5,732 nt of DNA, from the NCBI GenBank assembly GCA_020352595.1, contig CP070682.1, positions 323,506 through 329,237 on the forward strand, written 5' to 3'. Position numbers and translations under genes: made by a program. The notes beneath the pieces are model-generated. The model did no database searches. It was not told the origin of the DNA and saw only the letters and a list, made by a program, of their open reading frames with translations. Shown in pieces: positions 1 to 5,207 of this stretch. Position 1 is the first letter of the stretch. Each line of letters opens with the position of its first letter. This DNA comes from a bacterium (lineage in GTDB: Bacteria; BMS3Abin14).

Positions 1-225
1 AGCTCCGCCCCCTGGAAACCGCGGACTGACACCTCTGCGTGCCGTCAATCCCCCTCGCGGGACTCGACTTGCAAGATCCCGGCCTTCCGGGCGCATACCG
101 CCGCGCGGACCCGGCCGTGGACGCCGGGATAGCCGGGATCCTCCACCGGATCGCGGTCGTGACACCTGCCCGGCGCCCCTTACCAAAACGAGGGCCATTT
201 TTTCAAGGTTCCGCGGACCGGAGAC
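1..225. other. Noncoding stretch downstream of the minus-strand operon
   Basis: No convincing gene. The frames that stay open here have an Arg/Gly/Pro-rich composition typical of noncoding GC-rich DNA. Structure that can be seen: GATCCCGGC at 75-83 is the exact reverse complement of GCCGGGATC at 132-140. Between them CCGGG (87-91) can pair with CCCGG (110-114), so a nested stem is possible. GCCGGGAT is also repeated directly at 123-130 and 132-139. None of this is followed by a T-run in the direction of the operon, so I do not call a Rho-independent terminator. Confidence 0.5.
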
Positions 226-1224
226 CTAGGAGCCCAGCACGAAGTCGCCGAACACCATGGGCCAGGTGGCCATCAGGGTGAAGATGGCGAAACCCGCCAT
301 GGAAAACAGGCACAGGCGTCTTTGCAGGGAGGGTATGACCGCCTCCAGGGACGGGGGGCCCTTCAGCAGGCCCAGCACCCCCGTTCCCGCACCCGTGACG
401 CCTGCCGTGAAGAGGGAGAGGTAGAGGGGATAGCCGATGTAGTTGTAATCCTCCTGGAGGAGACAGAAGGGGCAATGATGCGTGGGCAGTTCGTAGTAGT
501 AGGGGGCGATGAAGGAGATGAGGGCGATGAGGGACACGACTGTCGTCATCCCGGCCAACAGGCCGAAGGCTCCGGCGCCCCTCCCTGTCACGAGGACGTG
601 GATCCCCACCCTCAGCGTCAGGATGACGGTGAGATAGAAGGCGATCCTCGTGGCGCCCGCGGGAAGGCCCGCGATGCCGGCCGCTATGCTCTCCGTATCG
701 CCGCTGAAGAGGGTGCCGCAGCAGGAGGTGATGACATCGGCCCTCAGTCCGGCAAAGTAGCCGGTCTGCAGGAAGGTTCCCAGCCCCATCAGGACCGTCA
801 GGAGGATGAGGAGCCTGTACTTGGGTCGGATCAGGGGATAGTCGCTGCACCTGTTGTCCGTGTGGTTCACGATGACCCACACGCCGCAGAACATGAAGGT
901 GACGGTTTTCAGGATGAGCGTCGGGTAGCCGTAGTCATTGACGCCGAGGGACCCCGCCGCGCACATCGCGCCCACGAAGAGGCCGTGCATGTGCTCCGCC
1001 GTGAAGACGAAGAGGAAGAGGGAGAAGAGTTCGAACCCCAGCAGGTAAGCGAAGATGGTGGAGATGAGATAGGTCTTCCTCTCGAGGGCCAGCTGCCCCT
1101 CGCTCCCGCTCCGGATGTCCCAGTGTCTCAGGATCCTGAGCGCCGTGGCCAGGGCATAAAGGGCAAAGGCCGTGATGAGCAGGGAGCCCCCCACCAGGGC
1201 GATGATGGCCGGATTAATGATCAT
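226..1224 (-). CDS. Polytopic membrane protein with paired Cys and His motifs, last gene of the NosL-ABC operon
   Basis: A 332-residue integral inner-membrane protein that I cannot assign to a named family. Hydrophobic stretches at roughly 5-28, 52-75, 103-120, 137-155, 194-212, 219-240, 265-287 and 303-325 give about eight membrane segments. Notable residues are His78 and His80 (EHMHG), Cys88 in GAMCAAG, Cys168-Cys169 (ITSCCG), and His249, His250, Cys251 and Cys254 in HHCPFC; further Cys lie at 113, 126 and 305. The pairs sit near predicted membrane boundaries, which would suit metal binding or thiol-disulfide exchange (inference). The ATG start overlaps the end of the ATPase gene by 11 nt, and AGGA lies 9 nt upstream, pointing to translational coupling and a shared function with the transporter. 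It could be an extra transporter subunit, a quinone-linked thiol oxidoreductase of a VKOR/DsbB-like type, or a metal-handling membrane protein; no VKOR or DsbB signature is clear. The reading frame itself is secure. Confidence 0.85.
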   Translation of the reverse strand: MIINPAIIALVGGSLLITAFALYALATALRILRHWDIRSGSEGQLALERKTYLISTIFAYLLGFELFSLFLFVFTAEHMHGLFVGAMCAAGSLGVNDYGYPTLILKTVTFMFCGVWVIVNHTDNRCSDYPLIRPKYRLLILLTVLMGLGTFLQTGYFAGLRADVITSCCGTLFSGDTESIAAGIAGLPAGATRIAFYLTVILTLRVGIHVLVTGRGAGAFGLLAGMTTVVSLIALISFIAPYYYELPTHHCPFCLLQEDYNYIGYPLYLSLFTAGVTGAGTGVLGLLKGPPSLEAVIPSLQRRLCLFSMAGFAIFTLMATWPMVFGDFVLGS

Positions 1225-1894
1225 GGGGCACGATCCTGCCGTCCCTCATGAAGACGACCCTGTCCACGACGGGGGACTCGATGATCAGGGGGTCGTGGCA
1301 GGCGATGAGGATGGTCTTTCCTTCCCTCCTGAACCCGCCGAAGATCTCCAGGAGCCGCCGTGCGAGGCTGGAGTCCAGGTGGGCGGTGGGTTCGTCGGCG
1401 ATGATGATGGCTGGATCGTTGATGAGGGCCCTGGCGATGGCCACCCGCTGCTGCTCACCGCCCGAGAGGTTCTCCACGTGCTGGCCGGCTTTCGAGGCGA
1501 TGCCGAGCCCTTCCAGCAGGGAGAGGGCACGGTCCCTGACGGACCTGTGGGAAACGCCGGTGGGGTAGGCGGGCAGCATGGTGTTTTCCAGCACCGTGAT
1601 CCCCTTGACCAGGTTGTAGTTCTGGAAGATGAAACCAAAGGTCTCCCTCCTTATGCGGACGGCGAAGCGCTCCGGGAGGCTCGTGATCTCCCTTCCCTCC
1701 AGCCATATCCTCCCGGAGGTGGGCCTGGACATGCACCCCAGGAGGCTCAGGAGGGTTGTCTTTCCCGACCCGCTGGGCCCCGCGAAAACGCTGACGGCAT
1801 CCAGGGCAACCTCGAGATCGATCCCCTTCAGTGCCTGGAACTCGTTGGGCTGCCCGGCGTTGAAGGTCTTGGTTATGGACGCTAACCGGATCAC
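1214..1894 (-). CDS. ABC transporter ATP-binding protein, LolD/MacB type
   Basis: A 226-residue stand-alone ATPase, the usual size for this class. It should hydrolyse ATP on the cytoplasmic face to drive the permease encoded just upstream. All ABC landmarks are present: Walker A GPSGSGKT at 39-46, Q-loop Gln91 (FIFQNYNLV), signature LSGGEQQR at 143-150, Walker B IIIADE at 163-168, D-loop AHLD at 171-174 and switch His200 (ACHDP). The Q-loop context and LSGGEQQR are typical of the LolD/MacB/FtsE group. The start is GTG at 1892-1894, preceded by GGAAAGG five nt upstream, and the protein begins directly with the usual IRLASITKTF strand. It lies 33 nt after the permease stop and overlaps the next gene by 11 nt. 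The transported substrate cannot be read from the ATPase. Because this group often works by mechanical transmission, true import or export of a solute should not be assumed. Confidence 0.96.
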   Translation of the reverse strand: MIRLASITKTFNAGQPNEFQALKGIDLEVALDAVSVFAGPSGSGKTTLLSLLGCMSRPTSGRIWLEGREITSLPERFAVRIRRETFGFIFQNYNLVKGITVLENTMLPAYPTGVSHRSVRDRALSLLEGLGIASKAGQHVENLSGGEQQRVAIARALINDPAIIIADEPTAHLDSSLARRLLEIFGGFRREGKTILIACHDPLIIESPVVDRVVFMRDGRIVPHDH

Positions 1895-1927
1895 GGGTGC
1901 CTTTCCAACCGTCCGCCGACCATGGCT

Positions 1928-3061
1928 TCAGCGCCTCATGACCGCGTCGGGGTCGGTCACGGCCACCTTCCACGTGGGGACCACGGTGAGAAGCGTGTAG
2001 GGCACCACGGTCAGGAAAAAGAGGACGGCCAGCTGATAGGCGCTGACCTGGGGCCTTAACGTGAACTTCGGGTAGAGGATGGACCAGCCCTTCAGGGCGT
2101 GCTCGAAGAGAGACGCGGATGCGAAGTACACGTGCACGTAGCCGGTGATGGCTCCCAGGGCGAAGGCCGAGACGGAGACCACCGCCCCTTCCCAGAACTT
2201 CATCATCAGGACGTCCGACGTGTCCCAGCCGATGCCCTTGAGGATGCCGATCTCGGTCTTTTCCTCCGCGCTCAGGCCGGTGGCCTTGTCCCACGCGAAG
2301 ATGAAGAAGGCCAGGACGGCAGATCCCAGCAGCACGACGACGTAGCCGGCGCGCCAGTCGAAGATGGCGGCGTAGGTCCGCGCGATCTCCTCCCTGAGGA
2401 TGGGCCTCGTGTCCGGAAGCTCCCTGACGATCTTCTCCGCTACGGTGGGCCGCTCCCTCTCGTTGCGGACACGTACCACGAGATCGGTGGCGTGGCCCTC
2501 CGGGACACCCGAAATTTTCCTGAATGTGGGCTCGGACATGAGGATGAGGTCCGCCGTCACGAGGTCGGCACCGTCGCTCATGGCGCTGGTCGGCAGCAGG
2601 AAGAGGGAGTTCCCGTCGTGGGTCCTGAAATACATCCTGCCGTCCCAGAGGGCGCCCCACGTCCTGAGCACGCCCCCACCCGTCTGCACGGTGTCGTCCG
2701 GCCCGGAGAAGGTCTCAGGGACCAGGATGGTGTAGTTGGTCCTCGACGCCTGGTGGTAATAGTAACCCCAGAGCCGGGGACGCACCGAGGAGGCTCCGCG
2801 TATCCGTTCGATCCTCTCCGCGTAGGCGACGGGTATGAGCGAGTGGCGACCGCCCACCGTGCGCTGCACGATCATCTCCGGGCCTGCCTCCAGGACGGCG
2901 GCCGCTTCTTTGCGCAGGGCATCGGTGAAGAAGATGACCGACGAGAGAAGAAAGATGACCAGGGTGTAGACCATCAGCAGCGCCAGGTTCCTCAGCTTCC
3001 GCCTCCAGAGGGAGGAGAGGGTATAGTCCATGAAGGCCCTCTGCCTCTCGATCCACTTCAC
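1928..3061 (-). CDS. FtsX/MacB-type ABC transporter permease
   Basis: A 377-residue inner-membrane permease with the MacB/LolC topology: one membrane helix at about 24-46, a large extracytoplasmic domain at about 47-235, then three helices at about 238-256, 289-314 and 343-362. The cytoplasmic segment EIGILKGIGWDTSDV at 270-284 matches the FtsX-family coupling region (usually E-x-GILRA-x-G) that contacts the ATPase. The protein ends in PDAVMRR, like the short basic tails of this family. The GTG start at 3059-3061 lies one nucleotide after the preceding stop. An ATG at 3029-3031 (residue 11), preceded by AGAGGG, is a possible alternative, but the longer form keeps the basic/aromatic KWIERQRAF lead-in before SSLWRRKLRN, which looks like part of the protein. 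With the adjacent ATPase it should form a homodimeric type VII (MacB-fold) transporter. Its role in metal, lipoprotein or cofactor handling is inferred only from the neighbouring nosL. Confidence 0.93.
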   Translation of the reverse strand: MKWIERQRAFMDYTLSSLWRRKLRNLALLMVYTLVIFLLSSVIFFTDALRKEAAAVLEAGPEMIVQRTVGGRHSLIPVAYAERIERIRGASSVRPRLWGYYYHQASRTNYTILVPETFSGPDDTVQTGGGVLRTWGALWDGRMYFRTHDGNSLFLLPTSAMSDGADLVTADLILMSEPTFRKISGVPEGHATDLVVRVRNERERPTVAEKIVRELPDTRPILREEIARTYAAIFDWRAGYVVVLLGSAVLAFFIFAWDKATGLSAEEKTEIGILKGIGWDTSDVLMMKFWEGAVVSVSAFALGAITGYVHVYFASASLFEHALKGWSILYPKFTLRPQVSAYQLAVLFFLTVVPYTLLTVVPTWKVAVTDPDAVMRR

Positions 3062-3062
3062 C

Positions 3063-3371
3063 CTAGGGGCCCCCTTCCAGGAGGTGAGGGGGCGGCAGGA
3101 CCAGGGATCCTGAGGGGAAGTGCTCCAGGGCCATGGGATGATCCTGGAAAGCGGAGTGAAGGTCGGCCTGGGAGAGGTGCCTGGTGTAGCGCGCCTCCGT
3201 GAACAGGCACAGGTCGGTCAGGCCCAGATCCCGGACCAGCTGCCGGCGCCTCTCCAGGCCCCTCGCGTACTCCTCGCCTCCGATAAGGGGATGGACGACG
3301 AAGAGGCCTCCCATGACCAGGACGCACCCGAGGAGAAACACCAGAAACCCGGTTGACCTGCGCACCGTCAT
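3063..3371 (-). CDS. Small membrane-anchored His-rich protein of unknown function
   Basis: A 102-residue protein I do not recognise as a named family. Residues 7-26 form one hydrophobic helix after a short basic N terminus (MTVRRS), so it is probably anchored with the rest outside the cytoplasm. A basic segment follows (GLERRRQLVRD, 38-48). The C-terminal half carries LFTEARYTRH, then a stretch to about residue 90 with His65, His72, His78 and His84, ending in HFPSGSLVLPPPH; Cys55 is the only Cys outside the helix. This density of specific polar, His and Pro residues argues for a real folded or ligand-binding element. GAAGGGGG lies 7 nt before the ATG. It sits 36 nt after nosL, and its stop is one nt before the permease GTG, so it is firmly inside the operon and may be an accessory subunit of the transporter. 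The gene call is solid from position; function is open. Confidence 0.8.
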   Translation of the reverse strand: MTVRRSTGFLVFLLGCVLVMGGLFVVHPLIGGEEYARGLERRRQLVRDLGLTDLCLFTEARYTRHLSQADLHSAFQDHPMALEHFPSGSLVLPPPHLLEGGP

Positions 3372-3407
3372 CGCCGTGCCCCCTTCCCCGCCGCCCCCGG
3401 AGCTCCC

Positions 3408-3902
3408 TCAGTCCAGTTCCCGGATCACCGCCGGCGAGATCTCCTCGAACCGGAGGACGGCATCCCCCTTGTGATCCTTCAGGAATGTCCTGGCGTCCTC
3501 AAGGGAGGCCAGGGGGATGAGTTCGTGCCCCATCGGTCCGTAGACATCGCTTCCCGTCACGAAATAGGCCTTCCTCGCGTCCATGGGTTGGATGTTGTAA
3601 TACTCCCTGACGAAGATCCCCGCGACAGCCCTCTTGTCCCTCCCCGGGCTGTACTTCCCCATGTCGAGGAAGAACTTGAACAGGTCCTTGGCCCCGTCGA
3701 AAAAAACCGCCGATCCGTCATCGAAGACGATCTCGGCGATCCAGTCGGGATACTTGTACACGAACATGCCGCACACCGGGCACTTGTCCCGTTGGGACGG
3801 CTGCGGGGGATCACCCCTTTCCGCCAGTGCGGTGCCGGCCGCAAGCAGGACGGCGGCCAGTGCCGCAACCCGGATCCGCGTCCCTTGCGCTCCTCCCGTC
3901 AT
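3408..3902 (-). CDS. nosL: NosL-family periplasmic metallochaperone-like protein, first gene of the operon
   Basis: A 164-residue secreted protein of the NosL family, whose studied members bind Cu(I) in the periplasm and assist maturation of nitrous oxide reductase. The N-terminal signal peptide has hydrophobic residues at about 11-24 and a likely signal peptidase I site after ALA (25-27). No lipobox Cys is seen, unlike canonical NosL lipoproteins. The mature part shows the family hallmarks in order: CPVCGM at 41-46, WIAEIVFDDGSAVFFDGAKD at about 54-73, a Y-F-V-T-G strand at 113-117, GPMGHELIP at 122-130 with Met124 and His126, and LRFEEI near the end. Cys41, Cys44, Met46 and Met124 are candidate metal ligands. 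The ATG at 3900-3902 has a modest GAGGGG upstream. No nosZ, nosD, nosF or nosY is visible, so the client may not be N2O reductase; the symbol marks family membership rather than proven role. Confidence 0.88.
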   Translation of the reverse strand: MTGGAQGTRIRVAALAAVLLAAGTALAERGDPPQPSQRDKCPVCGMFVYKYPDWIAEIVFDDGSAVFFDGAKDLFKFFLDMGKYSPGRDKRAVAGIFVREYYNIQPMDARKAYFVTGSDVYGPMGHELIPLASLEDARTFLKDHKGDAVLRFEEISPAVIRELD

Positions 3903-4010
3903 CTGATACGGCCCCTCACTCTGGCAGCGGATGCCCTCAACGGCCCTGAAACATGGACAAGGGCAGGCTGATCCTCACTGCTGCACGGCCAAAACAGAAA
4001 CAACGGGGCC

Positions 4011-4038
4011 ATTATATCACGCAACTTTGCGGTGGCAA
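4011..4038 (-). promoter_or_regulatory. Sigma-70 promoter of the nosL-ABC operon
   Basis: On the minus strand TTGCCA (complement of 4033-4038, five of six to TTGACA) is followed after 16 nt by a perfect TATAAT (complement of 4011-4016). TGA immediately precedes it and makes an extended -10. Transcription would begin near 4004, giving a leader of about 100 nt before nosL. Quality and placement make this a strong candidate for a housekeeping promoter of the five-gene operon. Confidence 0.75.
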
Positions 4039-4061
4039 CCGAGTAGCCTGGAAGACGATTT

Positions 4062-4084
4062 ATGGAAATATTGCGGGATTCCAT
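4062..4084. promoter_or_regulatory. Inverted repeat in the divergent control region
   Basis: ATGGAA (4062-4067) and TTCCAT (4079-4084) are exact reverse complements separated by 11 nt, so their centres are about 17 nt apart, near 1.6 helical turns. The dyad lies just upstream of the minus-strand -35 and inside the AT-rich patch between the two nosL genes. It may be a regulator site acting on one or both directions; no known operator consensus is recognised. Confidence 0.35.
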
Positions 4085-4089
4085 GTAAT

Positions 4090-4112
4090 ATCTTGAAGAT
4101 TATTATCCTCAA
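4090..4112. promoter_or_regulatory. Candidate operator: overlapping palindromes upstream of the second nosL-like gene
   Basis: Positions 4093-4112 form a 20-bp imperfect palindrome in which 8 of 10 pairs match (TTGA.GAT.. against ..ATC.TCAA). ATCTT-G-AAGAT at 4090-4100 is a second, perfect five-bp-arm palindrome sharing its left part. The site lies in the AT-rich patch about 120 nt before the plus-strand gene. The core vaguely recalls Fur/PerR-type AT-rich dyads but does not fit their consensus. TTGAAG (4093-4098) could also serve as a plus-strand -35, with only a poor -10 (TTAAGT, 4115-4120) after 16 nt; overlap of operator and -35 would suit repression or a metal- or redox-responsive switch. 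No regulator gene is present. Confidence 0.45.
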
Positions 4113-4167
4113 TTTTAAGTGTTACTGTTCCGTGCCGCCCGGCCTCGGGGATCGGACCGTGACCCGC

Positions 4168-4196
4168 TGCCGCCGGCACCGGTGCACCCGGCGGCA
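4168..4196 (+). promoter_or_regulatory. GC-rich stem-loop in the leader of the second nosL-like gene
   Basis: TGCCGCCGG (4168-4176) pairs perfectly with CCGGCGGCA (4188-4196), a 9-bp stem with an 11-nt loop that itself contains CACCGGTG. It ends 18 nt before the Shine-Dalgarno and has no following T-run, so it is not a terminator. It may stabilise the mRNA or influence translation; it could also act as a DNA dyad. Confidence 0.5.
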
Positions 4197-4214
4197 TCCG
4201 GGCGACCCATCCCC

Positions 4215-4222
4215 AAAGGAGG
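4215..4222 (+). promoter_or_regulatory. Strong ribosome binding site fixing the 4230 start
   Basis: AAAGGAGG, a perfect Shine-Dalgarno core, ends 7 nt before the ATG at 4230. It decides the start: the longer in-frame reading back to 4119 has no comparable site and would add 37 residues of noncoding character before the signal peptide. Confidence 0.9.
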
Positions 4223-4229
4223 TAGGAAA

Positions 4230-4751
4230 ATGAAGGCGCGAAAGGCAAACCCCCGGCCAACCCTCGTCATTCTGGCCGCACTGGTAATCACGCTGGCCAG
4301 CGTTACCGTCCTGCCGGGGGCCGATGAGGGGTGTTTTTACTGCGGGATGAAGAGGGCGATGTTCGGGCACTCCTGGATGGACATCGAGCGCGAGGACGGG
4401 TCAACCGTCGGCGTGTGTTCCGTGCACTGCGCGGCCGTGGACATGGCCCTGAACATCGACAAGCCCGCCAGGAGCATCACCGTGGGGGACTATGACAGCA
4501 AGAAGCCCATCGACGCGGAGCAGGCCTACTGGGTCATCGGGGGCGAGAAAATGGGGGTCATGACCGCGAGGGCCAAGTGGGCATTCGGGACGAAGGAGAG
4601 CGCCGACGCATTCATGAAGCAGAACGGGGGCCAGGCGGCCACCTTCGAGGAGGTCATGAAGGCGACCTTCAACGACATGTACGAGGACACCCTGATGATC
4701 CAGAAGAAACGGAAGATGAAGAGGATGAACCAGGGGGGCATGCAAAAGTAG
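4230..4751 (+). CDS. Second NosL-family protein, CFYCGM / CSVHC type with Met-rich tail
   Basis: A 173-residue secreted protein related to NosL but clearly of another subtype than the one at 3408-3902. A basic N terminus (MKARKANPR) and hydrophobic residues at about 11-28 make a signal peptide or anchor. The mature part starts with CFYCGM (Cys35, Cys38, Met40), then HSWMDIEREDGSTVGVCSVHC, in which Cys63, His66 and Cys67 give a second potential metal or thiol site absent from the first NosL. The NosL-like second half follows: QAYWVIGGEKMGVMT at about 98-112, then an FGTKESADAFMKQNGG segment at 119-134. The last 18 residues are rich in Lys, Arg and Met (Met156, 163, 166, 171), possibly a Cu(I)-binding or electrostatic docking tail (inference). 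It is transcribed divergently from the operon, presumably under shared control. A structural or redox role is as plausible as metal delivery. No terminator is seen after it. Confidence 0.88.
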   Translation: MKARKANPRPTLVILAALVITLASVTVLPGADEGCFYCGMKRAMFGHSWMDIEREDGSTVGVCSVHCAAVDMALNIDKPARSITVGDYDSKKPIDAEQAYWVIGGEKMGVMTARAKWAFGTKESADAFMKQNGGQAATFEEVMKATFNDMYEDTLMIQKKRKMKRMNQGGMQK

Positions 4752-4919
4752 GCGGGCCGCGGCCGGCGGAACGAAAGAGCCGGATCCTGCCGCCCATGGA
4801 AAATCTTTCCGATATCTGACGAGATCCGACGGGAAAAAGGATCCAGAACCTGGACTACCAGTTCAAAGTTCAGGCGAAGGCTCCTCGCATCCAGACAGGC
4901 TGGGCCGACGAGAACTTTT
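4752..4919. other. Spacer after the second nosL-like gene
   Basis: No gene or clear terminator. GGCCGCGGCC just after the stop is a perfect palindrome without a T-run. GTTCAAA (4861-4867) followed at once by GTTCAGG (4868-4874) is a degenerate 7-nt tandem pair, in the same style as the repeats further on. Confidence 0.45.
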
Positions 4920-5073
4920 CGCCCATGCGCCCATGCGCCAGGCGTTCACCCAGGTGCACCGGTTCACCAGTGCACTTGTGCACTAGATCACCCCTTACCC
5001 TTCACCCATTCACTCATTCACTGGCTCCTTCGTCCACGCACCCGTGCACCCACGCACGTACGCACGTACGTGC
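4920..5073. repeat. Degenerate array of about 8-nt words
   Basis: The spacer breaks into short words that mostly repeat on an 8-nt step. CGCCCATG occurs at 4920 and 4928; GTTCACC at 4944 and 4962; GTGCACCG at 4954; GTGCACTT at 4970 and GTGCACTA at 4978. CATTCACT occurs at 5007 and 5015; GTGCACCC at 5044; ACGCACGT at 5052 and 5060. Most words share a central TTCAC, TGCAC or CGCAC. Dyads fall inside: AGTGCAC-TT-GTGCACT at 4969-4984, and the perfect 12-bp palindrome GCACGTACGTGC at 5062-5073. An 8-nt step is not a multiple of three, so this is not coding. It lacks long identical repeats and unique spacers and is not a CRISPR. Origin could be replication slippage or an expanding intergenic repeat family. 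Confidence 0.7.
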
Positions 5074-5091
5074 CTCTTCCCCTCCCTCCAA

Positions 5092-5120
5092 TTGACTTCG
5101 GGTCCGTGAATGACTATTAT
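5092..5120 (+). promoter_or_regulatory. Sigma-70 promoter of the thioredoxin-like gene
   Basis: TTGACT (5092-5097) and TATTAT (5115-5120) are separated by exactly 17 nt, each matching consensus in five of six positions. Transcription would start near 5127, giving a leader of about 118 nt before the ATG at 5245. This makes the downstream gene a transcription unit of its own rather than part of the nosL-like message. Confidence 0.75.
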
Positions 5121-5130
5121 TCCGCTGGAG

Positions 5131-5158
5131 AAAGGACCTTCGGATTGAGGGTCCTTTT
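5131..5158 (+). promoter_or_regulatory. Stem-loop with T-run at the very 5' end of the transcript
   Basis: AAAGGACC (5131-5138) pairs perfectly with GGTCCTTT (5150-5157), leaving an 11-nt loop, and the right arm runs into TTTT. The predicted transcript start is only about four nt upstream. A mature terminator this close to a start site would be unusual, so a 5' stabilising hairpin or an attenuator is likelier. As DNA the dyad could also be an operator just downstream of the start site. Confidence 0.55.
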
Positions 5159-5166
5159 GCGTTGAC

Positions 5167-5202
5167 CGGCCTGACGGATCGGGACCCCGGTCTATCAGGC
5201 CG
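5167..5202 (+). promoter_or_regulatory. Second stem in the leader of the thioredoxin-like gene
   Basis: CGGCCTGA (5167-5174) pairs perfectly with TCAGGCCG (5195-5202); the 20-nt interior can add a small GAC/GTC hairpin (5183-5185 with 5190-5192). Together with the first stem this makes most of the leader foldable. I do not recognise a known riboswitch class. Confidence 0.45.
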
Positions 5203-5207
5203 CCACC

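Noticed and set aside
1..198. Minus-strand frame from an ATG at 196-198 that stays open to the window edge, possibly a sixth operon gene
   Set aside because: Its product is almost all Arg, Gly, Pro and Ser with no hydrophobic core and no good Shine-Dalgarno. The edge prevents a full test, but it looks noncoding.
39..281. Plus-strand 80-codon frame with a GTG start
   Set aside because: Arg/Pro-rich with no domain or ribosome site, and it runs into the end of the membrane-protein gene on the other strand; composition fits a chance open frame in GC-rich DNA.
322..1251. Long plus-strand frame opposite the membrane protein
   Set aside because: Highly charged, low-complexity product (runs of Glu, Gly and Asp) antisense to a clear membrane protein; a shadow of GC-rich codon bias.
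1455..2660. 401-codon minus-strand frame spanning the permease-ATPase junction
   Set aside because: Out of frame with both genes, which have clear motifs; Arg/Gly/Pro-rich shadow.
1214..3061. Macrolide exporter MacAB
   Set aside because: The ATPase and permease are separate proteins, not fused as in MacB, and no MacA adaptor is present; only the fold class is shared.
2099..3202. 367-codon plus-strand frame opposite the permease
   Set aside because: Gly/Arg/Asp-rich shadow with no recognisable domain, antisense to a well-supported FtsX-type permease.
4119..4229. Longer start for the second nosL-like gene
   Set aside because: The extension has no signal-peptide logic, covers a GC-rich stem-loop and ignores the perfect Shine-Dalgarno before 4230.
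3408..4751. Evidence for complete N2O reductase (nos) cluster
   Set aside because: No NosZ, NosR, NosD, NosF or NosY features are visible, so denitrification cannot be inferred from NosL homologs alone.
4920..5073. CRISPR array
   Set aside because: Words are about 8 nt, degenerate and without unique spacers; no cas gene nearby.
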